Assembly: GCA_027028665.1 (NCBI GenBank)
Contig: JALVIU010000021.1
Location: 1 to 6,385, forward strand
Length of the DNA stretch: 6,385 nucleotides
Direction: 5' to 3'
Source: Candidatus Atribacteria bacterium
GTDB taxonomy: Bacteria > Atribacterota > JALVIU01
Within the stretch, counting starts at the first letter, position 1. Each line of letters begins with the position of its first letter. The notes beneath the pieces were generated by a model. That model made no database searches. It was not told where the DNA came from and saw only the letters and a list, made by a program, of their open reading frames with translations. Of the stretch, positions 1 to 6,385 are shown piece after piece. Made by a program: the position numbers and the translations under genes.

Positions 1-788
1 CTATCCCTTGTCGTTCCTGCAATAGGAGTAACAATTGCCCTCTCTTCTGCCAAAAGCACATTTAAAAGGCTTGATTTTCCCACATTGGGTCTACCCACTA
101 TTACAGTCTTTACCCCATGGGAAAGTACCCTCCCTATGGCATAAGAGGAAAGAAGCTCCTCTGTTTTATCTATGGCACCTTGTATAAGATGTGAAAGTTC
201 CTTGTAATCAAGTGGGGTAATATCCTCATCAGGAAAACTAATAATTGCCTCAAGCCAGGATATAGCAGAAAGTATTCTATCCTCTATCTGTTTTAATCTC
301 TTAGAAAGACCACCTTTTAAATGCGATAGACTTATTCTCCTTGCCTCATCAGATGTGGCTTCGATAAGGGAAAGTACAGCTTCTGCCTGTGTAAGGTCTA
401 TCCTGCCATTTAGGTATGCCCTCTTTGTAAATTCACCGGGTGCTGCGATACGTGCCCCTTCTCTGAGGACAAGCTCCAGTATTTTATTCAGTATGAACAT
501 CCCACCATGACACTGAAATTCTATAACATCCTCACGGGTATACGTATAAGGCGCGCGCATTATAAGCATAATAGTTTCATCCAGTGGTTCGTTCTCTTTA
601 GGATCATAAACATAACCAAAATGTGCAGAATAAGAGGGAAAGGATGAAAAATTCACCCTTTCCCCGGTTTTATTTCTAAACAGTCTCTCAGCTATAGGGA
701 TTGCCTGTTTTCCACTTATCCTTACAATCCCTATCCCACCCTCTCCAGGTGGTGTAGATATAGATGCGATAGTATCAAAGTCGACTAT
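1..788 (-). CDS. mnmE: tRNA uridine-5-carboxymethylaminomethyl modification GTPase MnmE, 5' part (runs off the window)
   Basis: MnmE is a GTPase that works with MnmG to modify the wobble uridine (U34) of certain tRNAs, using a folate-bound one-carbon unit. About 262 codons are visible without a stop. The N-terminal folate-binding domain starts [19 protein letters not shown] (residues 5-23) and later has [26 protein letters not shown] and SFPDEDI, all family hallmarks. The G domain begins with the P-loop GRPNVGKS (residues 232-239) and the switch I segment TPIAGTTRD (254-262), where the window ends. The G3/G4 motifs and the C-terminal catalytic Cys lie outside. No standard start exists: the in-frame stop at 810-812 is followed by no ATG, GTG, TTG or CTG before DTI. 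I place the start at ATA (786-788), 7 nt after AGGAGGT. This gives M-V-D-F-D-T-I, matching E. coli M-S-D-N-D-T-I in length. It overlaps the end of jag by 14 nt. Identity is certain; the start codon is inferred. Confidence 0.95.
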   Translation of the reverse strand, partial: MVDFDTIASISTPPGEGGIGIVRISGKQAIPIAERLFRNKTGERVNFSSFPSYSAHFGYVYDPKENEPLDETIMLIMRAPYTYTREDVIEFQCHGGMFILNKILELVLREGARIAAPGEFTKRAYLNGRIDLTQAEAVLSLIEATSDEARRISLSHLKGGLSKRLKQIEDRILSAISWLEAIISFPDEDITPLDYKELSHLIQGAIDKTEELLSSYAIGRVLSHGVKTVIVGRPNVGKSSLLNVLLAEERAIVTPIAGTTRD

Positions 789-1467
789 CTTTTCTACCTC
801 CTCTTCCGCCTACAGGATAAATTACAACCCTCCTCTTCGGCTCTCTACCCTCACTCTTTGTGGTAATGTATGGGTCTTTTTTCAAAAGGTTATGCACATA
901 TCTACGCTCCACCGTACTCATCGGATTCAAAGATACAGTTTTACCTGTATCCAGTGCACGACTTGCTGCTCTTCTTGCCACCCTCTTTAGATATGCCTTT
1001 CTCTTTTCTCTGTATCCATCAAGATCCAGATATAGATTTTTCTCAAAACCCTTCCTTGACGAAACGATATTTAAAAGATACTGAATGGCATCAAGGGTTT
1101 CACCATGTTTTCCAATGATGATTCCTCGGTCATCAGAGTGAATTTTTAAGAAAAGCTCATTATCGTCTCTATTAAATACCTCTATATTCGCACTTATTCC
1201 CATAAGCTTAAATATGGTGTTTAGATATTCCTCTGGAGAAAAATTTGGATCTGATCTTTTTAGCAACTCTCTTCTTTCATAAGAAATTTTTATACGTACG
1301 TTTTTTGAGCCAAAGAATCCAAAGAGGCCCTTTCCCTTTTCCTCTACCTCTTCAATATTATAATTATAATCTCTTCCGAGTTCATCCAGGGAATCCACAC
1401 CAATCATAGAAAGCGCCTCTTTAATTGCCTCTTCTTTTGTTTTTCCTACCCCTTCCACTTCTTTCAT
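775..1467 (-). CDS. jag: RNA-binding protein Jag/KhpB (Jag_N, KH and R3H domains)
   Basis: This is a 230-aa cytoplasmic RNA-binding protein. In Gram-positive bacteria Jag/KhpB (also called SpoIIIJ-associated protein or EloR) pairs with KhpA and affects cell elongation and mRNA levels; its role here is inferred from family only. Three domains are visible in order. The Jag_N domain (about 1-60) has [16 protein letters not shown] and KGLFGFFG. The KH domain (about 80-150) has the GxxG loop GKHG at 119-122. The R3H domain (about 155-218) has the R-x-x-x-H signature at R188-H192 (RRYVH). A short basic tail, [10 protein letters not shown], ends the protein. The ATG follows yidC by 18 nt and is preceded by AGGAGGA at 1477-1483 with a spacer of about 9-10 nt. 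The length is typical. The yidC-jag-mnmE order is widely conserved and supports the call. Confidence 0.96.
   Translation of the reverse strand: MKEVEGVGKTKEEAIKEALSMIGVDSLDELGRDYNYNIEEVEEKGKGLFGFFGSKNVRIKISYERRELLKRSDPNFSPEEYLNTIFKLMGISANIEVFNRDDNELFLKIHSDDRGIIIGKHGETLDAIQYLLNIVSSRKGFEKNLYLDLDGYREKRKAYLKRVARRAASRALDTGKTVSLNPMSTVERRYVHNLLKKDPYITTKSEGREPKRRVVIYPVGGRGGRKDSRL
796..802 (-). promoter_or_regulatory. Ribosome binding site of mnmE (decides the ATA start)
   Basis: The minus strand reads AGGAGGT here, followed by a 7-nt spacer (AGAAAAG) and then ATA at 786-788. It is a full match to the anti-Shine-Dalgarno consensus. It lies inside the last codons of jag, where it also encodes the Gly/Arg-rich tail. 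Its spacing is the main support for initiation at the ATA. Confidence 0.75.
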
Positions 1468-1485
1468 AGCAATCTATCCTCCTCT

Positions 1486-2112
1486 TTAAGAAACAGCACC
1501 TTTTTTCGATTTAAAATCAATATAGTATCTCAGAAGCACATCTAAAAGACTCGACATACCCCAATAAAGGACTACTCCAGTCGGGAGTTTAAGACTTATA
1601 TAGCCTATAAATAGGGGCATTATAATGAGCATAGTTTTATTCTGCGATGTTTCACCTTCAGGAGACATTACCTTTTGTTGTAGAAAACTCAAAACCACAA
1701 TAAGTACCGGGAGTATATAGTAAGGATCCGGTTTTGAGAGGTTCCACAACCCCAAAAACTTTGTGTTTCCAAAGTTATAAGTGTTTAGTACCCTGAACAA
1801 GATCCAGAGTATAGGAAGCTGTATGAGCATGGGAAGACAACCACCAAATGGATTCACTCCATGCTCCTTATAAAGCTCCATCGTTTTCTTATTAAGTTCC
1901 TGTGGGTTATTTTTATATTTTTGCTGTAATTCTTTTATAAGGGGCTGGATCTTCGCCATTTCCCTCATAGAGTTTATCTGTTTTATAGTAAGGGGATAAA
2001 GCACCAATTTTATTACAACTGTAAGGAGAATAATAGCCATTCCATAGCTATGGGTTATTCCAAAAAAGAACTCTATAATATTCCGAAAAAGTACATATAA
2101 CCAGTCAAACAA
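1486..2112 (-). CDS. yidC: Membrane protein insertase YidC, short form (YidC/Oxa1/SpoIIIJ family)
   Basis: YidC inserts membrane proteins into the cytoplasmic membrane, alone or with SecYEG. The 208-aa product is the short form: five hydrophobic segments (about 24-42, 94-112, 131-147, 161-176 and 177-197) and a charged cytoplasmic hairpin (about 43-85) between the first two. The E. coli type has an additional N-terminal membrane anchor and a large periplasmic domain, both absent here. No lipoprotein Cys is seen near the N-terminus. Family motifs include [27 protein letters not shown] and DPYYILP. The groove arginine of E. coli (R366) aligns with Lys35 ([10 protein letters not shown]). The start is TTG at 2110-2112, just after GAGG; it overlaps the yidD stop by 8 nt, and the N-terminus (MFDWLY...) resembles clostridial short YidCs. 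The C-terminus is short and only weakly basic ([10 protein letters not shown]). Confidence 0.95.
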   Translation of the reverse strand: MFDWLYVLFRNIIEFFFGITHSYGMAIILLTVVIKLVLYPLTIKQINSMREMAKIQPLIKELQQKYKNNPQELNKKTMELYKEHGVNPFGGCLPMLIQLPILWILFRVLNTYNFGNTKFLGLWNLSKPDPYYILPVLIVVLSFLQQKVMSPEGETSQNKTMLIIMPLFIGYISLKLPTGVVLYWGMSSLLDVLLRYYIDFKSKKGAVS

Positions 2113-2353
2113 TTTTCCTCACTCCTATCTTATCGATTTTTAAATCAGGAACAGGATCATAACCACCGGGATTAAAAGGATGGCACCTGAGTATCCGCTT
2201 TATTGCAAGGATACCCCCCCTCCATGCCCCATAACGAGATATCGCCTCATATGAATATGTAGAACAGGTAGGATAAAACCTACATGTACGAGGTTTATAA
2301 GGGGATATAAACTTTTTATAAAACTTAAGGACTAAAAGGAGTACTTGTTTCAT
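2105..2353 (-). CDS. yidD: Membrane protein insertion efficiency factor YidD
   Basis: YidD is a small membrane-associated protein that helps YidC-dependent insertion. The 82-aa product has the family's usual length. The N-terminal stretch [20 protein letters not shown] can form an amphipathic, membrane-associated helix. The core carries the signature [19 protein letters not shown] (residues 20-38), then YGAWRGG and [17 protein letters not shown] (53-69), including conserved cysteines C24, C30 and C57. The ATG at 2351-2353 lies inside the 3' end of rnpA (29-nt overlap) with GGAG about 10 nt upstream. Its end overlaps the yidC start by 8 nt. A run of seven G at 2214-2220 (minus strand) encodes Arg-Gly-Gly in YGAWRGG without breaking the frame. 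Confidence 0.96.
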   Translation of the reverse strand: MKQVLLLVLKFYKKFISPYKPRTCRFYPTCSTYSYEAISRYGAWRGGILAIKRILRCHPFNPGGYDPVPDLKIDKIGVRKIV

Positions 2354-2678
2354 CCTTTTCTATCTCCTTAAACCCTTTTAAAAGATCATCCATAAGATCC
2401 CAAAAACTCACCACTTTTGCCTTAGACTTTGCAACAATTACAATATCCAACCCCTCTGGAATCCTATCCTGATTTAGCCGAATAATCTCTTTCAATCTTC
2501 GTTTTATCTTATTTCGCACCACAGCAGTACCCACCTTTTTACTTACAACTATACCAATACGGGAGTCGGGGAGAGGATTTTTTACATATAATATTACGAC
2601 ATATCTTCCAACCCATTTCTCCCCATTTCTATATACATAAGAAAACTCCCTTGATTTTTTTAGTTTATCATAAGGCAT
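2325..2678 (-). CDS. rnpA: Ribonuclease P protein component RnpA
   Basis: RnpA is the protein subunit of RNase P; it helps the catalytic RNA bind pre-tRNA and trim its 5' leader. The 117-aa length is normal. The N-terminus ([27 protein letters not shown]) matches the family's F-x-x-V-Y/F-R-x-G pattern. The arginine-rich RNR helix, [17 protein letters not shown], lies at residues 53-69. [13 protein letters not shown] and [10 protein letters not shown] are further family motifs. The ATG at 2676-2678 comes directly after an in-frame TGA and only 5 nt after the rpmH stop. No strong Shine-Dalgarno lies at normal distance (only AGGG about 16 nt upstream), so translation is probably coupled to rpmH. 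The last 29 nt overlap yidD. The C-terminal tail ([10 protein letters not shown]) is unconserved and appears constrained by that overlap. Confidence 0.96.
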   Translation of the reverse strand: MPYDKLKKSREFSYVYRNGEKWVGRYVVILYVKNPLPDSRIGIVVSKKVGTAVVRNKIKRRLKEIIRLNQDRIPEGLDIVIVAKSKAKVVSFWDLMDDLLKGFKEIEKDETSTPFSP

Positions 2679-2683
2679 TCATT

Positions 2684-2818
2684 CTATATAGAGACCCTTT
2701 TTCTCCCCTTTTTTCTTCGTCTTTTCAGCACCTCTCTCCCACCACGGGTCTTCATTCTTGCCCTAAAACCATGTACCTTCTTTCTTCTGCGGTTATGTGG
2801 CTGATAGGTTCTCTTCAT
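2684..2818 (-). CDS. rpmH: Large ribosomal subunit protein bL34
   Basis: This is a 44-codon gene for a small, very basic protein of the 50S subunit that binds 23S rRNA. The translation begins [20 protein letters not shown], continues [20 protein letters not shown] and ends RVSI. It matches the L34 consensus along its full length (K-R-T-Y-Q-P, HGFRARM, T-x-x-GR-x-V-L-x-x-RR-x-KGR). The ATG is at 2816-2818, with AGGAGGT at 2828-2834 and a 9-nt spacer. A GTG three codons upstream is too close to the Shine-Dalgarno and would break the conserved MKRTYQP start. It is the first gene after the only clear promoter in the window and starts the rpmH-rnpA-yidD-yidC-jag-mnmE cluster. Confidence 0.98.
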   Translation of the reverse strand: MKRTYQPHNRRRKKVHGFRARMKTRGGREVLKRRRKKGRKRVSI

Positions 2819-2827
2819 TTCACTCAC

Positions 2828-2834
2828 ACCTCCT
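2828..2834 (-). promoter_or_regulatory. Ribosome binding site of rpmH
   Basis: The minus strand reads AGGAGGT, a full-strength Shine-Dalgarno, 9 nt before the rpmH ATG. It is consistent with high expression of a ribosomal protein. Confidence 0.85.
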
Positions 2835-2866
2835 AATTAGTATCTTGTCTTCGCAATCACTATAGT

Positions 2867-2894
2867 ATTATACAGGAAATTTACAAAAAAACAA
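2867..2894 (-). promoter_or_regulatory. Likely sigma70-type promoter of the rpmH cluster
   Basis: A perfect TATAAT -10 box lies at 2867-2872 on the minus strand. A weak -35 candidate, TTGTTT, lies at 2889-2894 with a 16-nt spacer. Transcription would begin near 2858-2861, leaving a leader of about 40-45 nt with the AGGAGGT. The site sits in the only real intergenic gap of the window, ahead of a ribosomal protein gene, which makes it credible. The -35 box matches only half the consensus and is partly made of a T-run, so that half is uncertain. Confidence 0.65.
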
Positions 2895-2919
2895 CTCCCT
2901 TTTACAAATTTAGTTAACT

Positions 2920-4254
2920 TTACTTACCTCCAATACTCAAACCCTCCACCAAAACAGTAGAGCCTCCCACTCCTTGAGGGAAAAACTTAAGATCATTGGC
3001 TACCAACTTTACACCTTTTAAAAGGTCTCGTATATTACCTGCAATAGTCATACCCTTTACTGGATAGGTGATCTCCCCTTTCTCTATAAGATTTCCAGTG
3101 ATACCCACAGAAAAATCACCTGATACAGGGTCTATCGTGTGTGCACCAATAACAGAGGTCACATAGATAGCAAGGGAGAGATTGGAAATGATATCTTTTG
3201 GTCCTATATTCCCCGGTAGAATATGAAGATTGGAAGGCCTAATGCCAGGTAGATTTTTTATATTGGCACGAAATCCAGAGCCTGTACTTTCTGTACTAAA
3301 AAATGCTGCACTATACAGGTTATGCAAGTAGGAACCAAGTACACCCTTTGATATTATCTCTACTCGCTTTGTAGGCATACCTTCATCATCAAATGGTGAT
3401 GTAGATAGACCATTTGCAAGTGTACCATCATTTACCAGTGTAACTATCTCTGATGCAATTTTCTCCCCTATCATATCTCTGTATATAGATTTACCTTTCA
3501 TCACATTTTCACCAGAAAATGCAGGGAATAAAGCACTCAAAAGCTCTGCCTCTGCCTCAGGGTTAAAAACCACAGGAAATTTGCCTGTATTGTATATTTT
3601 TCCTCCAAGTTTTGATATCGCCTTATATGCCGCCTGTATCCCTACATCCTCTGGAGAAAGATGTGTAAGAAATGGAGAGGCTGCAATCTCAAAACCCATT
3701 TCTCTCTCATTACCTTCTTCAGAAATGAGTTCTACAAGGAAATATATAAATGTAAAACTATATTCCCGAGAGATACCGTATGTATTTAAAATCGATATAT
3801 CTCCATAACCTTTTTCTACAGTAATGGTTCTGAAGTCTTTTATTCTCTCATCATATTTCCGTGCTGCCTCTTCTATTCTTCTTGCGTAAGAGATCATCTC
3901 ATCTATACCAAGCTCTGGAATCTGGGGATCAAATATATTTACCGGGGTAGGTGGAAGGTCCTCTTTCATAAGGGTGTAGTGTGGGTTTTCTGTAGTAAAC
4001 TTAGAGAATACAAAGGCACTTTCTATGGCCTTTGAAAGATCTGCTTCTAAAAGAGAAGATGTGTAAGAGAAGCCCAATTTTTTATCATTTATAATGCGGA
4101 TACCTGCTCCCCTTTCATTTTCTTCTTTCAGTGTTTCAATTTCGCCATTTCTATATTCCACTCTAACATTTTTTGCATCCCTTACATATATTTCTCCATC
4201 CTTTATACCCCTTTTCTTAAAGTATAAAAGTGCAATATCCTTCCAGTTCTTCAT
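2920..4254 (-). CDS. tldE: TldE/PmbA, non-catalytic partner of the TldD metalloprotease
   Basis: TldE (PmbA) forms a heteromeric protease with TldD that degrades unfolded or peptide substrates; in E. coli it matures microcin B17 and degrades CcdA. The 444-aa length is typical (E. coli PmbA about 450). Visible motifs include RVEYRNGEIETLKEE near the N-terminus, NDGTL at 275-279, FDDEGMPTKRVEII, DPVSGDFSVGITGNLIEKGE, and the C-terminal STVLVEGLSIGG. Aligned with the upstream tldD product, the HExxxH position reads SALFPA (about 240-245), so the zinc ligands are absent, as expected for this subunit. The ATG overlaps the tldD stop by 4 nt (ATGA), with AGGAGGT at 4263-4269 and an 8-nt spacer. It is the last gene of its block; the next gene has its own promoter about 50 nt past the stop. 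The substrate here is unknown. Confidence 0.95.
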   Translation of the reverse strand: MKNWKDIALLYFKKRGIKDGEIYVRDAKNVRVEYRNGEIETLKEENERGAGIRIINDKKLGFSYTSSLLEADLSKAIESAFVFSKFTTENPHYTLMKEDLPPTPVNIFDPQIPELGIDEMISYARRIEEAARKYDERIKDFRTITVEKGYGDISILNTYGISREYSFTFIYFLVELISEEGNEREMGFEIAASPFLTHLSPEDVGIQAAYKAISKLGGKIYNTGKFPVVFNPEAEAELLSALFPAFSGENVMKGKSIYRDMIGEKIASEIVTLVNDGTLANGLSTSPFDDEGMPTKRVEIISKGVLGSYLHNLYSAAFFSTESTGSGFRANIKNLPGIRPSNLHILPGNIGPKDIISNLSLAIYVTSVIGAHTIDPVSGDFSVGITGNLIEKGEITYPVKGMTIAGNIRDLLKGVKLVANDLKFFPQGVGGSTVLVEGLSIGGK

Positions 4255-5630
4255 TTCACAATACCTCCTACCACTATCTGGGGGATACGAACTGTAGGCT
4301 GTGCATCAGATACAGGTACCCCTTGACCATCCTTACCACATGTACCTACGGAAAATCCAAGGTCACTCCCCACCATATCAATGGATTCAAGCACCTTCGG
4401 GCCATTACCTATAAGTGTTGCCCCTCGAAGTGCCTTTGTGGGTCGGCCATTTTCTATAAGATAGGCCTCAGGGCAGTTAAATACAAAATCACCACTTGCA
4501 ATATCTACCTGTCCTCCACCCATCTTTTTTATAAGCACACCCTTTTCTACACTCTTTACAATTTCATCTGGGTCATGGTTTCCAGGAAGTACCATGGTAT
4601 TTCTCATACGCGGTATAGGTAGATGACGAAAGCTCTCCCTTCTTCCATTGCCTGTGGGTGCTACACCAAATTTCTTGGCTGTCTTCCGTGAATGTAAATA
4701 TCCTTTAAGAATACCGTTTTCTATAAGCACAACCCTCTGAGATGGGATTCCTTCATCATCTATTCCTGTAGTGCCCCTCTTTCCAGGAAGAGTACCATCA
4801 TCTACTACGGTGATAAGTTCATTTGCTACCTTTTTTCCTATCTTTCCTTTGTATACAGACCCACCCTTTTCTATAAGATCTGCTTCGAGTCCATGCCCAC
4901 AGGCCTCATGGATCATAGTACCACCTGCAGAAGAAGAGAGAACCACTGTATAGGTACCAGCTGGTGCAGGTTCTGCCCGAAGCTGGGTAATGGCAAGATG
5001 TGCTGCCTTTTTTGCCACCTCTTCAGAGGGTATTTTCTTAAAAAGTTCAAAACCTATAGTTTCTGAAAGCACCTCATATCCTGTTTGCACATCTTTGCCA
5101 TCTGTCGCCACAGTTTGTACTATAAGTGATGTATATATCCTATCATCATGTGTGTATTCACCATAGGAATTATATATATCTATTGCCTTCTGGGTATCCC
5201 CATAAAATACCATCACCTGTACTATAGCAGGGTCATATTCACGGGCAGCTTTATCTGCCCTTTTCACAATCTCTATCTTTTCAGGTACAGACACCTCTCC
5301 AGGTAAAATCTCAGGGACAGAGGGATTTTTATACCCCATATCACGAAACTCAATCTTTCCTTCTTCTGCACGACCAAATATCTTGCCTATAAGTACCGCC
5401 ATATTATAAAGGGTATCGAAATCCAGAGATGTAGTATAAGAGAAGTACTCCTTATCTCCTTTTACTACACGTAGTGATACCCCTTTATCTATTCCCCCTC
5501 TTATCTCCTCTATCCTGCCTGATTCAAATTTTATAGAAGTGGAGGTAGATTCTTCAAAATAGAGTTCAGAAAAATCTGCACCACCTCTTGCAGTAATCAA
5601 AATCTTTGATATCTCTTCTTTTGTGAGCAT
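4251..5630 (-). CDS. tldD: TldD, zinc metalloprotease subunit of TldD/TldE
   Basis: This is the catalytic subunit of the cytoplasmic TldD/TldE protease (peptidase family U62/M103). The 459-aa product has the zinc motif HExxxH as HEACGH at residues 241-246, inside GGTMIHEACGHGLEAD. It also has the conserved C-terminal block VGTCGKDGQGVPVSDAQPT, with Cys431 as the likely third metal ligand by analogy with E. coli TldD. Other family segments are VVDDGTLPGKRGTTGIDDEGIPSQR (277-301), YLHSRKTAKKFG and ASGDFVFNCPEAYLIENG. The ATG at 5628-5630 follows serS by 9 nt; its AGGAGGT (5635-5641) overlaps the serS stop. tldE follows with a 4-nt overlap, which fits obligate pairing of the subunits. No RiPP precursor or toxin-antitoxin gene is visible nearby, so a housekeeping proteolytic role is more likely than peptide maturation; that is inference. 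Confidence 0.96.
   Translation of the reverse strand: MLTKEEISKILITARGGADFSELYFEESTSTSIKFESGRIEEIRGGIDKGVSLRVVKGDKEYFSYTTSLDFDTLYNMAVLIGKIFGRAEEGKIEFRDMGYKNPSVPEILPGEVSVPEKIEIVKRADKAAREYDPAIVQVMVFYGDTQKAIDIYNSYGEYTHDDRIYTSLIVQTVATDGKDVQTGYEVLSETIGFELFKKIPSEEVAKKAAHLAITQLRAEPAPAGTYTVVLSSSAGGTMIHEACGHGLEADLIEKGGSVYKGKIGKKVANELITVVDDGTLPGKRGTTGIDDEGIPSQRVVLIENGILKGYLHSRKTAKKFGVAPTGNGRRESFRHLPIPRMRNTMVLPGNHDPDEIVKSVEKGVLIKKMGGGQVDIASGDFVFNCPEAYLIENGRPTKALRGATLIGNGPKVLESIDMVGSDLGFSVGTCGKDGQGVPVSDAQPTVRIPQIVVGGIVK
4263..4269 (-). promoter_or_regulatory. Ribosome binding site of tldE
   Basis: AGGAGGT on the minus strand, 8 nt before the tldE ATG and inside the last codons of tldD (encoding part of VVGG). 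It settles the ATG at 4252-4254 as the start. Confidence 0.8.
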
Positions 5631-5634
5631 ATAT

Positions 5635-5639
5635 ACCTC

Positions 5640-5641
<2 letters not shown>
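5635..5641 (-). promoter_or_regulatory. Ribosome binding site of tldD overlapping the serS stop
   Basis: AGGAGGT on the minus strand shares its first two bases with the serS stop TAG (5640-5642). It lies 4 nt before the tldD ATG. The arrangement favours coupling of tldD translation to serS termination. Confidence 0.75.

Positions 5642-6385
<744 letters not shown>

Noticed and set aside
890-898. TTATGCACA on the plus strand, a match to the DnaA-box consensus, in a region where an origin might be expected
   Set aside because: It is a single copy inside the conserved R3H codons of jag (VHNL), with no second box or AT-rich region nearby.
860-1118. Plus-strand open frames over jag, and similar ones over rpmH, tldE, tldD and serS
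   Set aside because: All are antisense to clearly conserved minus-strand genes, lack recognisable domains and have no ribosome binding sites worth noting.
1357-1368. Two tandem TATAAT sequences on the minus strand
   Set aside because: They encode Tyr-Asn-Tyr-Asn in jag, have no evident -35 partner, and lie within an unbroken operon.
2214-2220. Run of seven C (plus strand) in yidD as a possible frameshift error or slippery site
   Set aside because: The YidD frame is intact and conserved on both sides of the run.
2880-2919. Possible terminator after tldE ending in a run of seven T (2885-2891, minus strand)
   Set aside because: No stem of useful strength precedes the T-run; only a 4-bp AACT/AGTT pairing is visible, and the T-run overlaps the candidate -35 box.
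4440-4880. Repeated TTTTCTATAAG-like strings (about 4450, 4720 and 4868, and a similar one near 3080)
   Set aside because: Each encodes the recurring LIEKG/LIENG peptide of the TldD/TldE fold with the same codons; they are not a DNA repeat array.

Overview
All nine genes recognised here lie on the minus strand, so the window reads right to left. In transcription order they are serS (3' part), tldD, tldE/pmbA, rpmH, rnpA, yidD, yidC, jag/khpB and mnmE (5' part). Every gene is a recognisable bacterial housekeeping family. No RNA gene, mobile element, CRISPR array or origin was seen, and the plus strand holds no convincing gene.

Layout: a first block, serS-tldD-tldE (6385 to 2920), is packed like an operon, with a 9-nt gap and then a 4-nt ATGA overlap. 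It covers seryl-tRNA charging and the paired TldD/TldE metalloprotease. A gap of about 100 nt (2819-2919) carries the only good promoter in the window (TATAAT at 2867-2872) and a strong ribosome binding site for rpmH. The second block, rpmH-rnpA-yidD-yidC-jag-mnmE, is the classic cluster often found beside dnaA and oriC. It holds ribosomal protein L34, the RNase P protein, the YidD and YidC membrane-insertion factors, the RNA-binding protein Jag, and the tRNA wobble-uridine GTPase MnmE. Its genes touch or overlap throughout (5-nt gap, 29-nt overlap, 8-nt overlap, 18-nt gap, 14-nt overlap), which suggests one transcript with coupled translation. dnaA is not upstream of rpmH; tldE takes that place.

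Organism: a bacterium with moderately low GC (around 40% by eye). Arginine is coded mostly by AGA/AGG and isoleucine often by ATA, a pattern common in thermophiles. YidC is the short form (208 aa, no large periplasmic domain), as in Gram-positive and several deep-branching lineages rather than Proteobacteria. I cannot name a phylum from this.

The most notable observation is the start of mnmE. Its reading frame has no ATG, GTG, TTG or CTG between the upstream in-frame stop (810-812) and its conserved N-terminus. An ATA codon at 786-788 sits 7 nt after a perfect AGGAGGT, and starting there gives an N-terminus that aligns residue for residue with E. coli MnmE as recalled. This is either a rare AUA start or a sequence error. 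I did not find a convincing undescribed multi-gene system.
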